This document shows positions 9,580-18,481 of a DNA stretch of 64,000 nucleotides, one piece after another. Made by a program: the position numbers and the translations under genes. Within the stretch, counting starts at the first letter, position 1, and each line of letters opens with the position of its first letter. The notes beneath the pieces were generated by a model. It had not been told where the DNA came from. It ran no database searches and was given only the letters and a program-made list of their open reading frames with translations. The DNA comes from Colwellia sp. MB02u-6 (GTDB lineage: Bacteria; Pseudomonadota; Gammaproteobacteria; Enterobacterales; Alteromonadaceae): assembly GCF_014077095.1 (NCBI RefSeq), contig NZ_JACGVG010000028.1, positions 173,449 through 237,448 of the forward strand. The letters are read 5' to 3'.

Positions 9580-12222
9580 TTAGCCATTAGACTCTAAAAA
9601 ATCGTTAGCAAACTTTTGTAAAACACCACCCGCTGCATAAACAGACACTTCTTCAGCAGTATCTAAACGACATTTTACTGGAATCTCAACGACTTCGCCC
9701 TGACCATTATCTGATCCTCGAGTCATGACTACCGTCATCGCTCCACCTGACGTTGGCGTACCCACTACATCGTAAGTTTCTGAACCATCAATATGGTAAG
9801 TATGACGAGTTTCACCGTTAATAAACTCTAACGGTAACACGCCCATACCCACTAAGTTAGTACGGTGAATACGCTCAAAACCTTCAGCAATAATCACTTC
9901 AACACCTGCTAAACGAACACCTTTGGCCGCCCAATCGCGTGATGAACCTTGACCATAATCAGCACCGGCAATAATAATAAGCGGCTGCTTACGTTCCATG
10001 TAAGTTTCAATGGCTTCCCACATCCGAGATTCAGTGCCTTCCGGCTCAATACGCGTGAGCGACCCTTGCTTCACTTCACCGTTATCATCACGACACATTT
10101 CGTTAAATAATTTAGGGTTAGCAAATGTTGCACGTTGCGCGGTTAAATGGTCACCACGATGAGTTGCATACGAGTTGAAATCTTCTTCTGGCAAGCCCAT
10201 CTTATGTAAGTATGCACCTGCAGCACTGTCCAATTGAATAGCATTTGAAGGTGATAAATGATCGGTAGTAATGTTGTCACCCAATACCGCTAAGGGCCGC
10301 ATACCTTTCATGGTACGTTCACCGGCTAGTGCGCCTTGTCCTTCTGTATCCCAGTAAGGAGGACGACGAATATAAGTACTGGTTTTATCCCAAGCGTATA
10401 ACGGACTTTCAGCTGGCTCAAAAGCGCCCAAATCAAACATTGGTGTGTAGATTTTTTTGAATTGCTCAGGTTTGACACATGAGGCAACAATCGCATCAAT
10501 TTCTTCATCACTTGGCCAGATGTCTTGAAGCGTAATGTCGTTACCATTTTGATCTTGACCTAAAATGTCTTTTTCAATATCAAAACGAATAGTACCGGCA
10601 ATAGCGTAAGCAACCACTAAGGGGGGTGACGCTAAAAAGGCTTGTTTTGCATACGGATGAATGCGGCCATCAAAGTTACGATTACCTGATAAGACTGCGG
10701 TTGCATATAAATCACGGTCAATCACTTCTTGTTGAATCTTTGGATCTAACGCGCCACTCATGCCGTTACACGTTGTACAGGCGTAACCTACAATACCAAA
10801 ACCTAGTTTTTCCATTTCAACTAATAAGCCCGCTTCTTCTAAATAAAGCTTGGCTACTTTTGAACCTGGCGCAAATGAAGATTTAACCCAAGGTTTACGC
10901 ACTAAGCCTAGCTCATTTGCACGTTTAGCAATCAGGCCTGCAGCGACAACATTGCGCGGATTAGAGGTATTTGTACACGAGGTAATAGCGGCAATAATGA
11001 CCGCGCCATCAGGCATTTGGCCATTAGCTTCTTGTACTTTACAAGCAGCAAGATCTTTAGCGATATTTTTTGAGGCTAAATCAGCTGTCGCTAAACGACG
11101 ATGTGGATTAGAAGGACCGGCTAAGTTACGACCTACGCTTGATAAATTAAATTCGATAACCCGTGGATATTGCGCCTCTACTAAATCATCAGCCCAAAGG
11201 CCAGTGTGCTTGGCATAAGTTTCAACCAGTGCTATTTGCTCCGGTTCACGTCCGGTAATTTTCAAATAATCAATAGTTTGTTCATCAATGTAGAACATAG
11301 CGGCTGATGCACCATACTCTGGGGTCATGTTTGAAATAGTAGCTCGATCACCAATAGTTAAGCTTTTAGTGCCTTCACCAAAGAATTCTAAGTAAGCAGA
11401 CACCACTTTTTCATTACGTAAAAATTCAGTGATCGCTAATACTATATCCGTTGCTGTGATACCCGGTTGACGTTTACCGGTCAACTTTACACCGATAATA
11501 TCGGGTAAGCGCATCATCGATGGACGACCAAGCATAACGGTTTCAGCTTCTAATCCACCGACACCAATAGCAATAACACCTAAGGCATCAATGTGTGGTG
11601 TGTGAGAGTCAGTACCAACACAAGTATCAGGAAAAGCTACACCGTCACGTGCTTGAATAACTGGCGACATTTTCTCTAAATTAATTTGGTGCATAATGCC
11701 GTTACCCGCGGGGATAACATCAACATTTTTAAAAGCAGTTTTGGTCCATTCGATAAAATGAAAGCGGTGTTCGTTACGACGGTCTTCGATTGCCCGATTT
11801 TTCTCAAAGGCTTCACTATCAAACCCAGCAGCTTCTACTGCGAGTGAATGGTCGACAATTAATTGTGTTGGTACAACAGGGTTAACTTTAGCTGGATCGC
11901 CACCTTGATCAGCAATGGCATCTCGAAGGCCGGCTAAATCAACTAAAGCCGTTTGACCAAGAATGTCATGACAAACAACACGTGCAGGATACCAAGGAAA
12001 GTCTAAATCTTGCTTGCTTTCAATAATTTGCTTTAGCGAATCAGTTAAGGTTGCAGGGTCACACCGGCGAACTAATTGTTCAGCAAGCACACGTGAAGTG
12101 TAGGGTAGTGTTTTATAAGCACCGGGGCTGATTGTTTCAATCGCTTCTCGTGTATCGAAAAAATCTATTGTTACACCATTGTGTTTGTAACCTGGCAAAG
12201 GTTTGCGGTAATCGTAATTCAT
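9580..12222 (-). CDS. acnD: 2-methylcitrate dehydratase, Fe-S dependent (AcnD)
   Basis: Aconitase-family enzyme that dehydrates 2-methylcitrate in propionyl-CoA oxidation. 880 residues, typical of AcnD. The 4Fe-4S cysteines are visible in AITSCTNTSNP (near residue 410) and ACTTCNGMSG (near 480), with GTDSHTPHIDALGV near 205. The C-terminal swivel domain (ADYGQGSSRDWAAKGVRLAG) is complete. It takes the place of PrpD, the pattern found with prpF. An imperfect T-rich hairpin sits directly upstream of its ribosome binding site, suggesting attenuation after prpC. Confidence 0.97.
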   Translation of the reverse strand: MNYDYRKPLPGYKHNGVTIDFFDTREAIETISPGAYKTLPYTSRVLAEQLVRRCDPATLTDSLKQIIESKQDLDFPWYPARVVCHDILGQTALVDLAGLRDAIADQGGDPAKVNPVVPTQLIVDHSLAVEAAGFDSEAFEKNRAIEDRRNEHRFHFIEWTKTAFKNVDVIPAGNGIMHQINLEKMSPVIQARDGVAFPDTCVGTDSHTPHIDALGVIAIGVGGLEAETVMLGRPSMMRLPDIIGVKLTGKRQPGITATDIVLAITEFLRNEKVVSAYLEFFGEGTKSLTIGDRATISNMTPEYGASAAMFYIDEQTIDYLKITGREPEQIALVETYAKHTGLWADDLVEAQYPRVIEFNLSSVGRNLAGPSNPHRRLATADLASKNIAKDLAACKVQEANGQMPDGAVIIAAITSCTNTSNPRNVVAAGLIAKRANELGLVRKPWVKSSFAPGSKVAKLYLEEAGLLVEMEKLGFGIVGYACTTCNGMSGALDPKIQQEVIDRDLYATAVLSGNRNFDGRIHPYAKQAFLASPPLVVAYAIAGTIRFDIEKDILGQDQNGNDITLQDIWPSDEEIDAIVASCVKPEQFKKIYTPMFDLGAFEPAESPLYAWDKTSTYIRRPPYWDTEGQGALAGERTMKGMRPLAVLGDNITTDHLSPSNAIQLDSAAGAYLHKMGLPEEDFNSYATHRGDHLTAQRATFANPKLFNEMCRDDNGEVKQGSLTRIEPEGTESRMWEAIETYMERKQPLIIIAGADYGQGSSRDWAAKGVRLAGVEVIIAEGFERIHRTNLVGMGVLPLEFINGETRHTYHIDGSETYDVVGTPTSGGAMTVVMTRGSDNGQGEVVEIPVKCRLDTAEEVSVYAAGGVLQKFANDFLESNG

Positions 12223-12231
12223 AACTTACTC

Positions 12232-12265
12232 CACATAGTAAAAAAGAGTACAACAGACTCTTTTT
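12232..12265 (-). terminator. Terminator-like hairpin in the acnD leader
   Basis: A 9-bp perfect inverted repeat (AAAAAGAGT / ACTCTTTTT, 12241-12265, 7-base loop) runs on the minus strand into T6. It ends about 13 bases before the GGAG ribosome binding site of acnD, so it could attenuate transcription between prpC and acnD. Confidence 0.55.
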
Positions 12266-12373
12266 AAGTAATTTAATTAATGACATGGCATTATCACTAG
12301 CAGCTTGCAACAGCCCTATCGGCATAAATAAGGCTTTATTTATACTGATGCTAAATAATAAATACTTGTCAGC

Positions 12374-13498
12374 TTACCTATTAGCGATAGGTTGCACTTT
12401 ACGAGGCTCTGCACCAATGTAGTCAGCAGACGGGCGAATAATACGGTTATTTTCGCGTTGCTCCATAACATGAGCCGCCCAACCCGTTAAACGAGAACAA
12501 ACAAAAATAGGGGTAAATAATTTCGTTGGAATCCCCATATAGTTATAGGTTGAGGCATGAAAAAAATCAGCATTACAAAATAATTTTTTGCTGTCCCACA
12601 TAAACTCTTCACAGGCTACTGAAATGTCGTATAACGAAGTATCACCATTTTCAGCGGCCAGTTTTTCAGACCATGCTTTGATGATGACATTACGTGGGTC
12701 AGATGTGCTGTAAATCGCATGTCCAAAACCCATGATTTTTTCTTTACGCTCAAGCATACCGGCCATTTGTACCTTAGCGTCAGCAGGAGAGTTAAACTTT
12801 TCAATCATGTCCATTGCGGCTTCGTTAGCACCGCCGTGAAGTGGCCCACGTAGCGTACCAATAGCACCAGTTACACATGAAAACATATCTGATAGCGTTG
12901 AAGCACAAACACGTGCCGTAAACGTAGAGGCATTAAATTCATGCTCAGCATATAGAATTAAGGATACATCCATCACGCGCTCATGCTGTTTAGACGGACT
13001 CTTACCATTTAATAGCCGTAAAAAATGTCCACCTAGCGAGGCTTCATCTGAAGTACAGTCAATTTCTATACCCTCATGTGAAAATTTATACCAATAACAC
13101 ATAATGGCAGGAAAAGCTGATAATAAGCGATTTGCGGCTTTATTTTGTTCACTAAAATCATTTTCTGGTTCTAGATTACCTAAAAATGAACAACCCGTAC
13201 GCATAACATCCATTGGATGCGCTTCTTTTGGGATCAGCTTAAGTACAGCTTTTAAAGCTTGCGGTAAATCACGCATCGCCAATAAATCACTTTTATAGCT
13301 AGCTAGCTCTTTTTCATTAGGAAGTTCACCGTTGAAGAGTAAGTAAGCCACTTCTTCAAAAGTTGAATTCTCAGCTAAATCAGCAATATCATACCCACAA
13401 TAAGTTAAGCCCGAACCTGATTTTCCTACCGTACATAAAGCTGTGTCGCCGGCACTTTGTCCACGTAAGCCAGCACCTGATAATTTTTTATCTTTCAT
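12374..13498 (-). CDS. prpC: 2-methylcitrate synthase
   Basis: Condenses propionyl-CoA with oxaloacetate to 2-methylcitrate. 374 residues, type-I citrate synthase fold. Family motifs are GSGLTYCGYDIADLAE near residue 29, GPLHGGANEAAMDMIEKF near 220 and the catalytic-histidine segment KIMGFGHAIYSTSDPR near 255. It ends RPSADYIGAEPRKVQPIANR-like, typical of PrpC rather than GltA. It lies between prpB and acnD on the minus strand. Confidence 0.97.
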   Translation of the reverse strand: MKDKKLSGAGLRGQSAGDTALCTVGKSGSGLTYCGYDIADLAENSTFEEVAYLLFNGELPNEKELASYKSDLLAMRDLPQALKAVLKLIPKEAHPMDVMRTGCSFLGNLEPENDFSEQNKAANRLLSAFPAIMCYWYKFSHEGIEIDCTSDEASLGGHFLRLLNGKSPSKQHERVMDVSLILYAEHEFNASTFTARVCASTLSDMFSCVTGAIGTLRGPLHGGANEAAMDMIEKFNSPADAKVQMAGMLERKEKIMGFGHAIYSTSDPRNVIIKAWSEKLAAENGDTSLYDISVACEEFMWDSKKLFCNADFFHASTYNYMGIPTKLFTPIFVCSRLTGWAAHVMEQRENNRIIRPSADYIGAEPRKVQPIANR

Positions 13499-13582
13499 TA
13501 TTCTTTCCCCCTAGTACTTAACAGTGATTAATTTACTGTTAAGGGTTAAAATTTAGTTTCTTATTGATGTATTTTAATGCTT

Positions 13583-13620
13583 ATACCCGTTCCACTTTAA
13601 GCTGTTGAAGTAGAACAGAT
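13583..13620. repeat. Short TATACCCGTT-type inverted repeat between prpB and prpC
   Basis: An imperfect 9-bp inverted repeat (GTTCCACTT / AAGTAGAAC, one mismatch, 13589-13617) preceded by TATACCC. Its start resembles the end of the 153-bp repeat at 28403, so it may be a short member of the same dispersed family. It could also form a hairpin in the prpBC transcript. Confidence 0.45.
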
Positions 13621-13624
13621 ATAA

Positions 13625-14515
13625 CTACTTGTTTTTACCTTCAGAAAACAAGGCATCAAGCTTTTGCTCATAATCGTGGTAACCCAGGTAATCATATAAA
13701 TCCATACGTGTTTGCATGTTGTCGATTTCTGTTTTTTGGTCACCATCTGCAAGCAAGGTTTTATAAACAGACTCTGCAGCTTTATTCATCGCTCTAAATG
13801 CTGATAATGGGTAAAGCACCATGGCACAGCCCCACTCACCTAACTGGGCTTTATTCCACAGCTCTGTTTGACCAAATTCAGTAATATTGGCTAATACCGG
13901 CACATCAAGCGCTTCGGTAAAAGCTCGGTAATGCGCTTCAGTTTGAATAGCTTCAGCAAAAATACCATCTGCACCAGCAGCAACATAGGCTTTAGCACGT
14001 TCAAGCGCGGCTTCTAAACCTTCCTGAGCAAAAGCGTCAGTGCGAGCCATAATGAAAAAGTCGCTATCAATACGCGCGTCAACAGCGGCTTTAATTCGAT
14101 CAGCCATTTCTTCTGTAGAAACAATTTCTTTATTCGGACGATGGCCACAACGCTTTTGCGCCACTTGATCCTCAATGTGAACTGCAGCAGCACCGGCTTT
14201 TTCCATATCACGAATAGTTTTAGCAATATTAAATGCACCGCCCCAGCCGGTATCAATATCAACTAAAATCGGTAAGCTACAAGCTGAAGTAATACGTGAT
14301 ACATCTGCAATAACATCATTTAATGATGTCATGCCTAAGTCGGGTAAGCCATAAGAGGCATTCGCAACACCACCACCAGATAAGTAAATAGCTTGGTGAC
14401 CTAATTGTTCAGCCATCATTGCACAATAAGCGTTAACGGTGCCTACAACCTGCAGGGGTTTATTATTTGCTAAAGCCTGGCGAAATTTAGCACCAGGAGA
14501 TAATTGTTTAGACAT
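13625..14515 (-). CDS. prpB: Methylisocitrate lyase
   Basis: Cleaves 2-methylisocitrate to pyruvate and succinate, the last step of the cycle. 296 residues, ICL/PEPM fold. The catalytic loop motif appears as KRCGHRPNK near residue 121, and the metal-binding [13 protein letters not shown] near 88. It is the first structural gene, 67 bases downstream of the GntR regulator gene on the same strand. Confidence 0.97.
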   Translation of the reverse strand: MSKQLSPGAKFRQALANNKPLQVVGTVNAYCAMMAEQLGHQAIYLSGGGVANASYGLPDLGMTSLNDVIADVSRITSACSLPILVDIDTGWGGAFNIAKTIRDMEKAGAAAVHIEDQVAQKRCGHRPNKEIVSTEEMADRIKAAVDARIDSDFFIMARTDAFAQEGLEAALERAKAYVAAGADGIFAEAIQTEAHYRAFTEALDVPVLANITEFGQTELWNKAQLGEWGCAMVLYPLSAFRAMNKAAESVYKTLLADGDQKTEIDNMQTRMDLYDYLGYHDYEQKLDALFSEGKNK

Positions 14516-14582
14516 TGCTTTATCCTTTTTTAGTCATGTATATTTTGTGTTAAATTAACGTTACCGCTTGTCGCTATTATTG

Positions 14583-15263
14583 CTATTGTTGCTGGGCAAT
14601 TTTGTTTTCAATGTTTTTACGTGAGGCCGCAATATGACGCCTCATTAGCATTTCGGCTAATTCTCCATCACGATCAGCTATCGCTTCAATAATGCGAGAA
14701 TGTTCGTCAAACGCTTTAGTTGCTCGTGGGCTATTCATACCAAATTGGCAACGATACATACGAACAAGGTGATAGAGTTGGCCACACAAGATATTAATGA
14801 GTTGTTGATTATGACTACCGAGTATCACTTTATAGTGAAAGTCTAAATCACCTTCTTCTTGGTAGTAGGCAATACCGTCACGCAATGCCTTAGCACTTGC
14901 ATGTTGCTTAAGCATGACCTTCATTTCAATAATTTCATCTTCAGTCATATTTATCGCTGCTTGGCGACATGCCATCCCTTCGAGTGCTTCGCGAACGACA
15001 TAAATCTCTAACAGCCCAGCAATTGAACATTCAACCACACGAGAGCCAACATTGGCTTTACGTTCAATTAAATGACATTTTTCCAAACGATTTAGCGCTT
15101 CACGCAAGGTTGAACGACTGATTTGATAGCTTTTAGCTAGTTCTGGCTCACTAATTTTACTACCAGATTTGATGGTGCCATCAACAATGGCATGTAGCAT
15201 TTGTTCAAATACTTTATCTGCCGTAGTAACCGCGGCTTGAGTTGTAGGGTTGTTTAACGCCAT
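14583..15263 (-). CDS. GntR/FCD-family transcriptional regulator of the prp operon
   Basis: DNA-binding regulator with an N-terminal winged helix (SEPELAKSYQISRSTLREALNRLE) and a C-terminal FCD ligand domain with metal-binding residues (EALEGMACRQAA, DLDFHYKVILGSHN, EHSRIIEAIADRD). It heads the prpBC-acnD-prpF genes and so probably senses a propionate-derived acid. I chose ATG 15263 (226 residues) over an upstream TTG at 15290. The AAGGAG motif at ~15310 is 17 bases from that TTG, too far, and a candidate operator (15270-15277) would lie inside the longer form. Some relatives are activators, so the sign of control is open. Confidence 0.88.
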   Translation of the reverse strand: MALNNPTTQAAVTTADKVFEQMLHAIVDGTIKSGSKISEPELAKSYQISRSTLREALNRLEKCHLIERKANVGSRVVECSIAGLLEIYVVREALEGMACRQAAINMTEDEIIEMKVMLKQHASAKALRDGIAYYQEEGDLDFHYKVILGSHNQQLINILCGQLYHLVRMYRCQFGMNSPRATKAFDEHSRIIEAIADRDGELAEMLMRRHIAASRKNIENKIAQQQ

Positions 15264-15269
15264 TAATAT

Positions 15270-15277
15270 TGTCGACA
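15270..15277. promoter_or_regulatory. Candidate GntR operator 1 (TGTCGACA)
   Basis: 8-bp palindrome TGTCGACA directly upstream of the preferred start codon of the GntR gene. It is the first of three identical copies within 260 bases. Confidence 0.5.
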
Positions 15278-15342
15278 GATATAAAATCAAGGCGTTTATA
15301 ATAACAACTCCTTAGCATTAGTCAATCTGAAACTCTGGGCAT

Positions 15343-15350
15343 TGTCGACA
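15343..15350. promoter_or_regulatory. Candidate GntR operator 2 (TTGTCGACAA)
   Basis: Second TGTCGACA copy, extended to a 10-bp palindrome TTGTCGACAA (15342-15351). It lies about 80 bases upstream of the regulator gene, in the expected promoter region. Confidence 0.55.
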
Positions 15351-15521
15351 ATACCTATTAGGCATTAGTCGTAGACACTATGGAAAAGTGTGAAGTGACA
15401 TTACATTAATCCAACAGTAAAAATAAATAAATCATTGTTAATAAACAATAATTTTAAAATTAATTCGCGCTTACTTATCAGTTAATTCATTTTGTTATCA
15501 TTTTTAACACTTCTCAGTAAG

Positions 15522-15529
15522 TGTCGACA
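15522..15529. promoter_or_regulatory. Candidate GntR operator 3 (TGTCGACA)
   Basis: Third TGTCGACA copy, 11 bases past the end of the upstream membrane-protein gene. With the other two it may allow co-operative or looped binding by the FCD regulator. Confidence 0.45.
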
Positions 15530-15539
15530 ATATAGTAAT

Positions 15540-16769
15540 TTAACCAAAAAACCAATAACAAACACCAATAGCAGCAGTAATGCCGGCAAGATCAGCGATA
15601 AGTCCACAAGCCAAGGCATGGCGACTATAACGAATACCCACAGAGCCAAAATAAACTGCTAAAACATAAAAGGTAGTTTCAGTAGAGCCTTGCACAATAG
15701 AAGCTAAACGACCAGCGAATGAATCAGCGCCATGAGTATTCATGGTTTCTATCATCATAGCACGAGCGCCAGAGCCACTTAAGGGCTTCATAAATGCTGT
15801 AGGTAAGGCATCCACAAAACGAGTATCTCCATTAAAAAGCAACACTAACTGTCGTATGCCATCAACCAAAATATCTAAAGCGCCACTGGCTCTAAATACC
15901 CCAATCGCACACAACATGGCCAACAGATAAGGAATGATTTTTATACTGGTTTCAAAACCTTGTTTAGCCCCCTCAATAAAGCTGTCATATACATTCACTT
16001 TACGTTTTAAGGCGACGAATAAAAAAATAATTAGTGTGGAAAATATGAGAAAATTGCCCATCAAGGATGATTGTTGCGCTAACAACTCTGCACTCAAGGT
16101 AGAGAAATAAACCACAATGCCACCGACAAGTGCGATGCCTGCGGCTAAATAAAGTAAAATAACTTGCTGATAAAGTTTTATTTTTTGCACAAATGCAACC
16201 GCAAACAATCCTGCGAGGGTTGAGGCAAATGTTGCCAATAAAATAGGGACGAAAACATCAGTCGGGTTTAGCGCTCCCTGTTGGGCACGATAAACAAAAA
16301 CAGTAACAGGGAATAAGGTTACCGCGGAAGTATTCAACACCAAAAAGAGTATTTGCGCATCACTTGCCACTTCTTTGTTTGGATTCAGCAATTGCAGGTC
16401 TTGCATCGCTTTTAAGCCTAAAGGCGTAGCCGCATTATCTAACCCTAAGAAATTTGCCGACAAGTTCATGGTCATTGAACCTATGGCCGGATGCCCTTTG
16501 GGTACCTCTGGCATCAGACGGACAAATAGTGGTGAAATAAACTGTGCTATTTTGTCGATAATACCGGCATGTTCAGCTATCTTCATCATGCCTAACCAAA
16601 AGCTTAAAATGCCAATCAGGCCAATCGCAATCTCAACCGTTACCCTCGACATATCAAAAATGGCATTAACAATTTCTGCAAAAATTAAAACCTGATCAAA
16701 AACCAGCCATTGCACCATGGCAGAAATAAAGGCAACAAAGAAAAATCCGCTCCAAATACGATTTAACAA
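15540..16769 (-). CDS. Fused SpmA/SpmB-type Gate-domain membrane protein
   Basis: Integral membrane protein of 409 residues with two nucleoside-recognition (Gate) domains fused: an SpmA-like N-terminal half (GIIDKIAQFISPLFVRLMP, MNLSANFLGLDNAATPLGLKA) and an SpmB-like C-terminal half (KIIPYLLAMLCAIGVFRASG, QGSTETTFYVLAVYFG). In spore formers the two halves are separate genes; in gammaproteobacteria a fused form without known substrate is common. Ends 250 bases upstream of the prp regulator, with no sign that they share a transcript. Confidence 0.85.
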   Translation of the reverse strand: MLNRIWSGFFFVAFISAMVQWLVFDQVLIFAEIVNAIFDMSRVTVEIAIGLIGILSFWLGMMKIAEHAGIIDKIAQFISPLFVRLMPEVPKGHPAIGSMTMNLSANFLGLDNAATPLGLKAMQDLQLLNPNKEVASDAQILFLVLNTSAVTLFPVTVFVYRAQQGALNPTDVFVPILLATFASTLAGLFAVAFVQKIKLYQQVILLYLAAGIALVGGIVVYFSTLSAELLAQQSSLMGNFLIFSTLIIFLFVALKRKVNVYDSFIEGAKQGFETSIKIIPYLLAMLCAIGVFRASGALDILVDGIRQLVLLFNGDTRFVDALPTAFMKPLSGSGARAMMIETMNTHGADSFAGRLASIVQGSTETTFYVLAVYFGSVGIRYSRHALACGLIADLAGITAAIGVCYWFFG

Positions 16770-17201
16770 ACCTGATCTCTTTTATTTTTATTCTTAGTAT
16801 AAATATCATGACACACAAGACTACAATTACCTAGTTGGGTAGTAAGTAACAAGCCATGGAGTACATTGAAAAACCAACAAACACTGCGCAGGCTATATTG
16901 CTGATAAATTCGACAAAAATTAAAAAATCATCATCTGGTCAAGATTTTAATACTATAAATTTTATTAAAATTGATTTTTCATTTGTACAGCTAACTATAA
17001 GTAAATAATTGCTCGGTAGAACCCCACCCTCTTAGGCAAAGAGATCATCATTAGATTTTTTCATTCTACCTTAATTGATACGAAAATTTGACCCTTGACT
17101 AGGCAGGTTCATCTTCACTAGACAAGCCTTTGAGTCCAAAACTAACCATGATTTTATGGTCTTCTTTGACTCATAGTATTAAATAATTCTCTGAAGCTAC
17201 A
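16770..17201. other. Intergenic region, no gene seen
   Basis: 432 bases of AT-rich sequence between tatD (stop 17202) and the start of the Gate-domain gene. I see no open frame with coding character, no strong hairpin with a T tract and no member of the dispersed repeat family. Confidence 0.5.
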
Positions 17202-17999
17202 CTATTTGACAGGAATAGTTTCAGGAAACAAACGATGAAAGTTCTCACTCGATTGTCGGGCAATTTCTGCAACAGAAGTACCACGAATACTAGCTAAATG
17301 TTTAGCGACTTCAACGACGTAAGCGGGCTGATTTTGTTTACCACGATGGGGCACTGGTGCTAAATAAGGCGCATCAGTTTCAATTAAAAAACGGTCTGAG
17401 GGTACTTTTTTCGCCACTTCTCTTAAGTCAGTCGCATTTTTAAAAGTGACAATGCCGGAAAAGGAGATATAGAAACCCATCGCTATTGCTTGTTCAGCCA
17501 TCTGCCAACTTTCAGTAAAACAATGTAGAATTCCACCAACATTTTCAGCCTGCTCTGCTCTTAACATAGCTAAGGTATCTTCTTGAGCGCCTCTAGTGTG
17601 GATAATCAGGGGTTTTTTTAGCTGATTAGCAACGCGTATATGTTTTCGAAAGGAGTCTAATTGCACTTGTTTTGTTTCTGGCGCATAAAAATAATCAAGC
17701 CCCGTTTCACCAATAGCGACCACACGTGGCTGGGTCGCTAAATTAGTTAATAGTGCCGGGTCAATTTCATCCGCTTGATTCAGCGGATGCGCACCACAGG
17801 TTAGCCAAACATTGTCATATTTAGCCGTTGCTTCTGCCATCGCTGGAAAGTCTTGTAAAGTAACGCTAACACACAATAAGGTATTAACCTTTTCTGCCAA
17901 GGCTGCATTAACAACATTATCTAAGTTGTTGCCAAAATCTTCGAGTTTTAAACGGTCTAAATGACAATGAGAGTCTATGAACACAGGGTTACTCCGCAC
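17202..17999 (-). CDS. tatD: TatD-family metal-dependent DNase
   Basis: Metal-dependent hydrolase with TIM-barrel fold; TatD has 3'-5' exonuclease activity on DNA and RNA. 265 residues. Metal ligands are visible in FIDSHCHLDRL (start), AIGETGLDYFYAPE near residue 95, PLIIHTRGAQEDT near 130, GILHCFTES near 157 and LIETDAPYLAP near 205. The start is GTG 17999; a GTG at 17984 (VFIDSHCHLD) is an alternative. It ends the holB-pilZ-tatD tail of the fatty-acid cluster. Often called ycfH at this locus. Confidence 0.94.
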   Translation of the reverse strand: MRSNPVFIDSHCHLDRLKLEDFGNNLDNVVNAALAEKVNTLLCVSVTLQDFPAMAEATAKYDNVWLTCGAHPLNQADEIDPALLTNLATQPRVVAIGETGLDYFYAPETKQVQLDSFRKHIRVANQLKKPLIIHTRGAQEDTLAMLRAEQAENVGGILHCFTESWQMAEQAIAMGFYISFSGIVTFKNATDLREVAKKVPSDRFLIETDAPYLAPVPHRGKQNQPAYVVEVAKHLASIRGTSVAEIARQSSENFHRLFPETIPVK

Positions 18000-18127
18000 A
18001 AAGGTGCTAAAGGTTAGTTTGGGTATTTATCATGGCCATTGAATTAATGAGTTGCTGACATCAAAAAAATATTCTCAATGGGCATAATTTTCAATAGTAC
18101 TATTTTAGTTAGATAAAAATAAGCATT

Positions 18128-18460
18128 TTACATTGATAAGGTTGGCTCAGATGAGCTCAACAAATGCCCTATCGATTTATAAATTTGGCTACGCATATTA
18201 TCAGGATCTTCAATAAAACTAACACCTATGCCTGCAGGTGTACCGTTTTGCGCACCAATAGGGGTGATCCAAGAAACTTTGCCTTTAATTTTTGAAGGCT
18301 CTAAGGAGTCAGGTAATGTAACAAGCAAGTTCACATCAGTGGCTAATTCATAATGCTCTGTGGTGCGAACAAATAAACCCCCATTTTTCATAAACGGCAT
18401 GTATGACTGATATACATCACGATCTGACATAAAATCAAGTGTAATATTTTTCAAAATCAT
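18128..18460 (-). CDS. PilZ-domain protein
   Basis: Single PilZ domain of 110 residues. The C-terminal part (GKVSWITPIG, GIGVSFIED) is typical, but the N-terminal arginine motif RxxxR of c-di-GMP-binding PilZ proteins is not evident. This matches the PilZ-type protein found next to holB in many gammaproteobacteria and associated with type IV pilus function. It is probably transcribed with holB, 21 bases upstream. c-di-GMP binding is doubtful. Confidence 0.88.
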   Translation of the reverse strand: MILKNITLDFMSDRDVYQSYMPFMKNGGLFVRTTEHYELATDVNLLVTLPDSLEPSKIKGKVSWITPIGAQNGTPAGIGVSFIEDPDNMRSQIYKSIGHLLSSSEPTLSM

Positions 18461-18481
18461 CCCTCTATTTTTTTCGTTTTT

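Noticed and set aside
10850..11218. 122-codon plus-strand frame opposite acnD
   Set aside because: Shadow of acnD; the acnD frame encodes the conserved Fe-S cysteines over this stretch.
15264..15290. TTG start for the GntR regulator
   Set aside because: Its AAGGAG is 17 bases away and a candidate operator would lie in the coding sequence.
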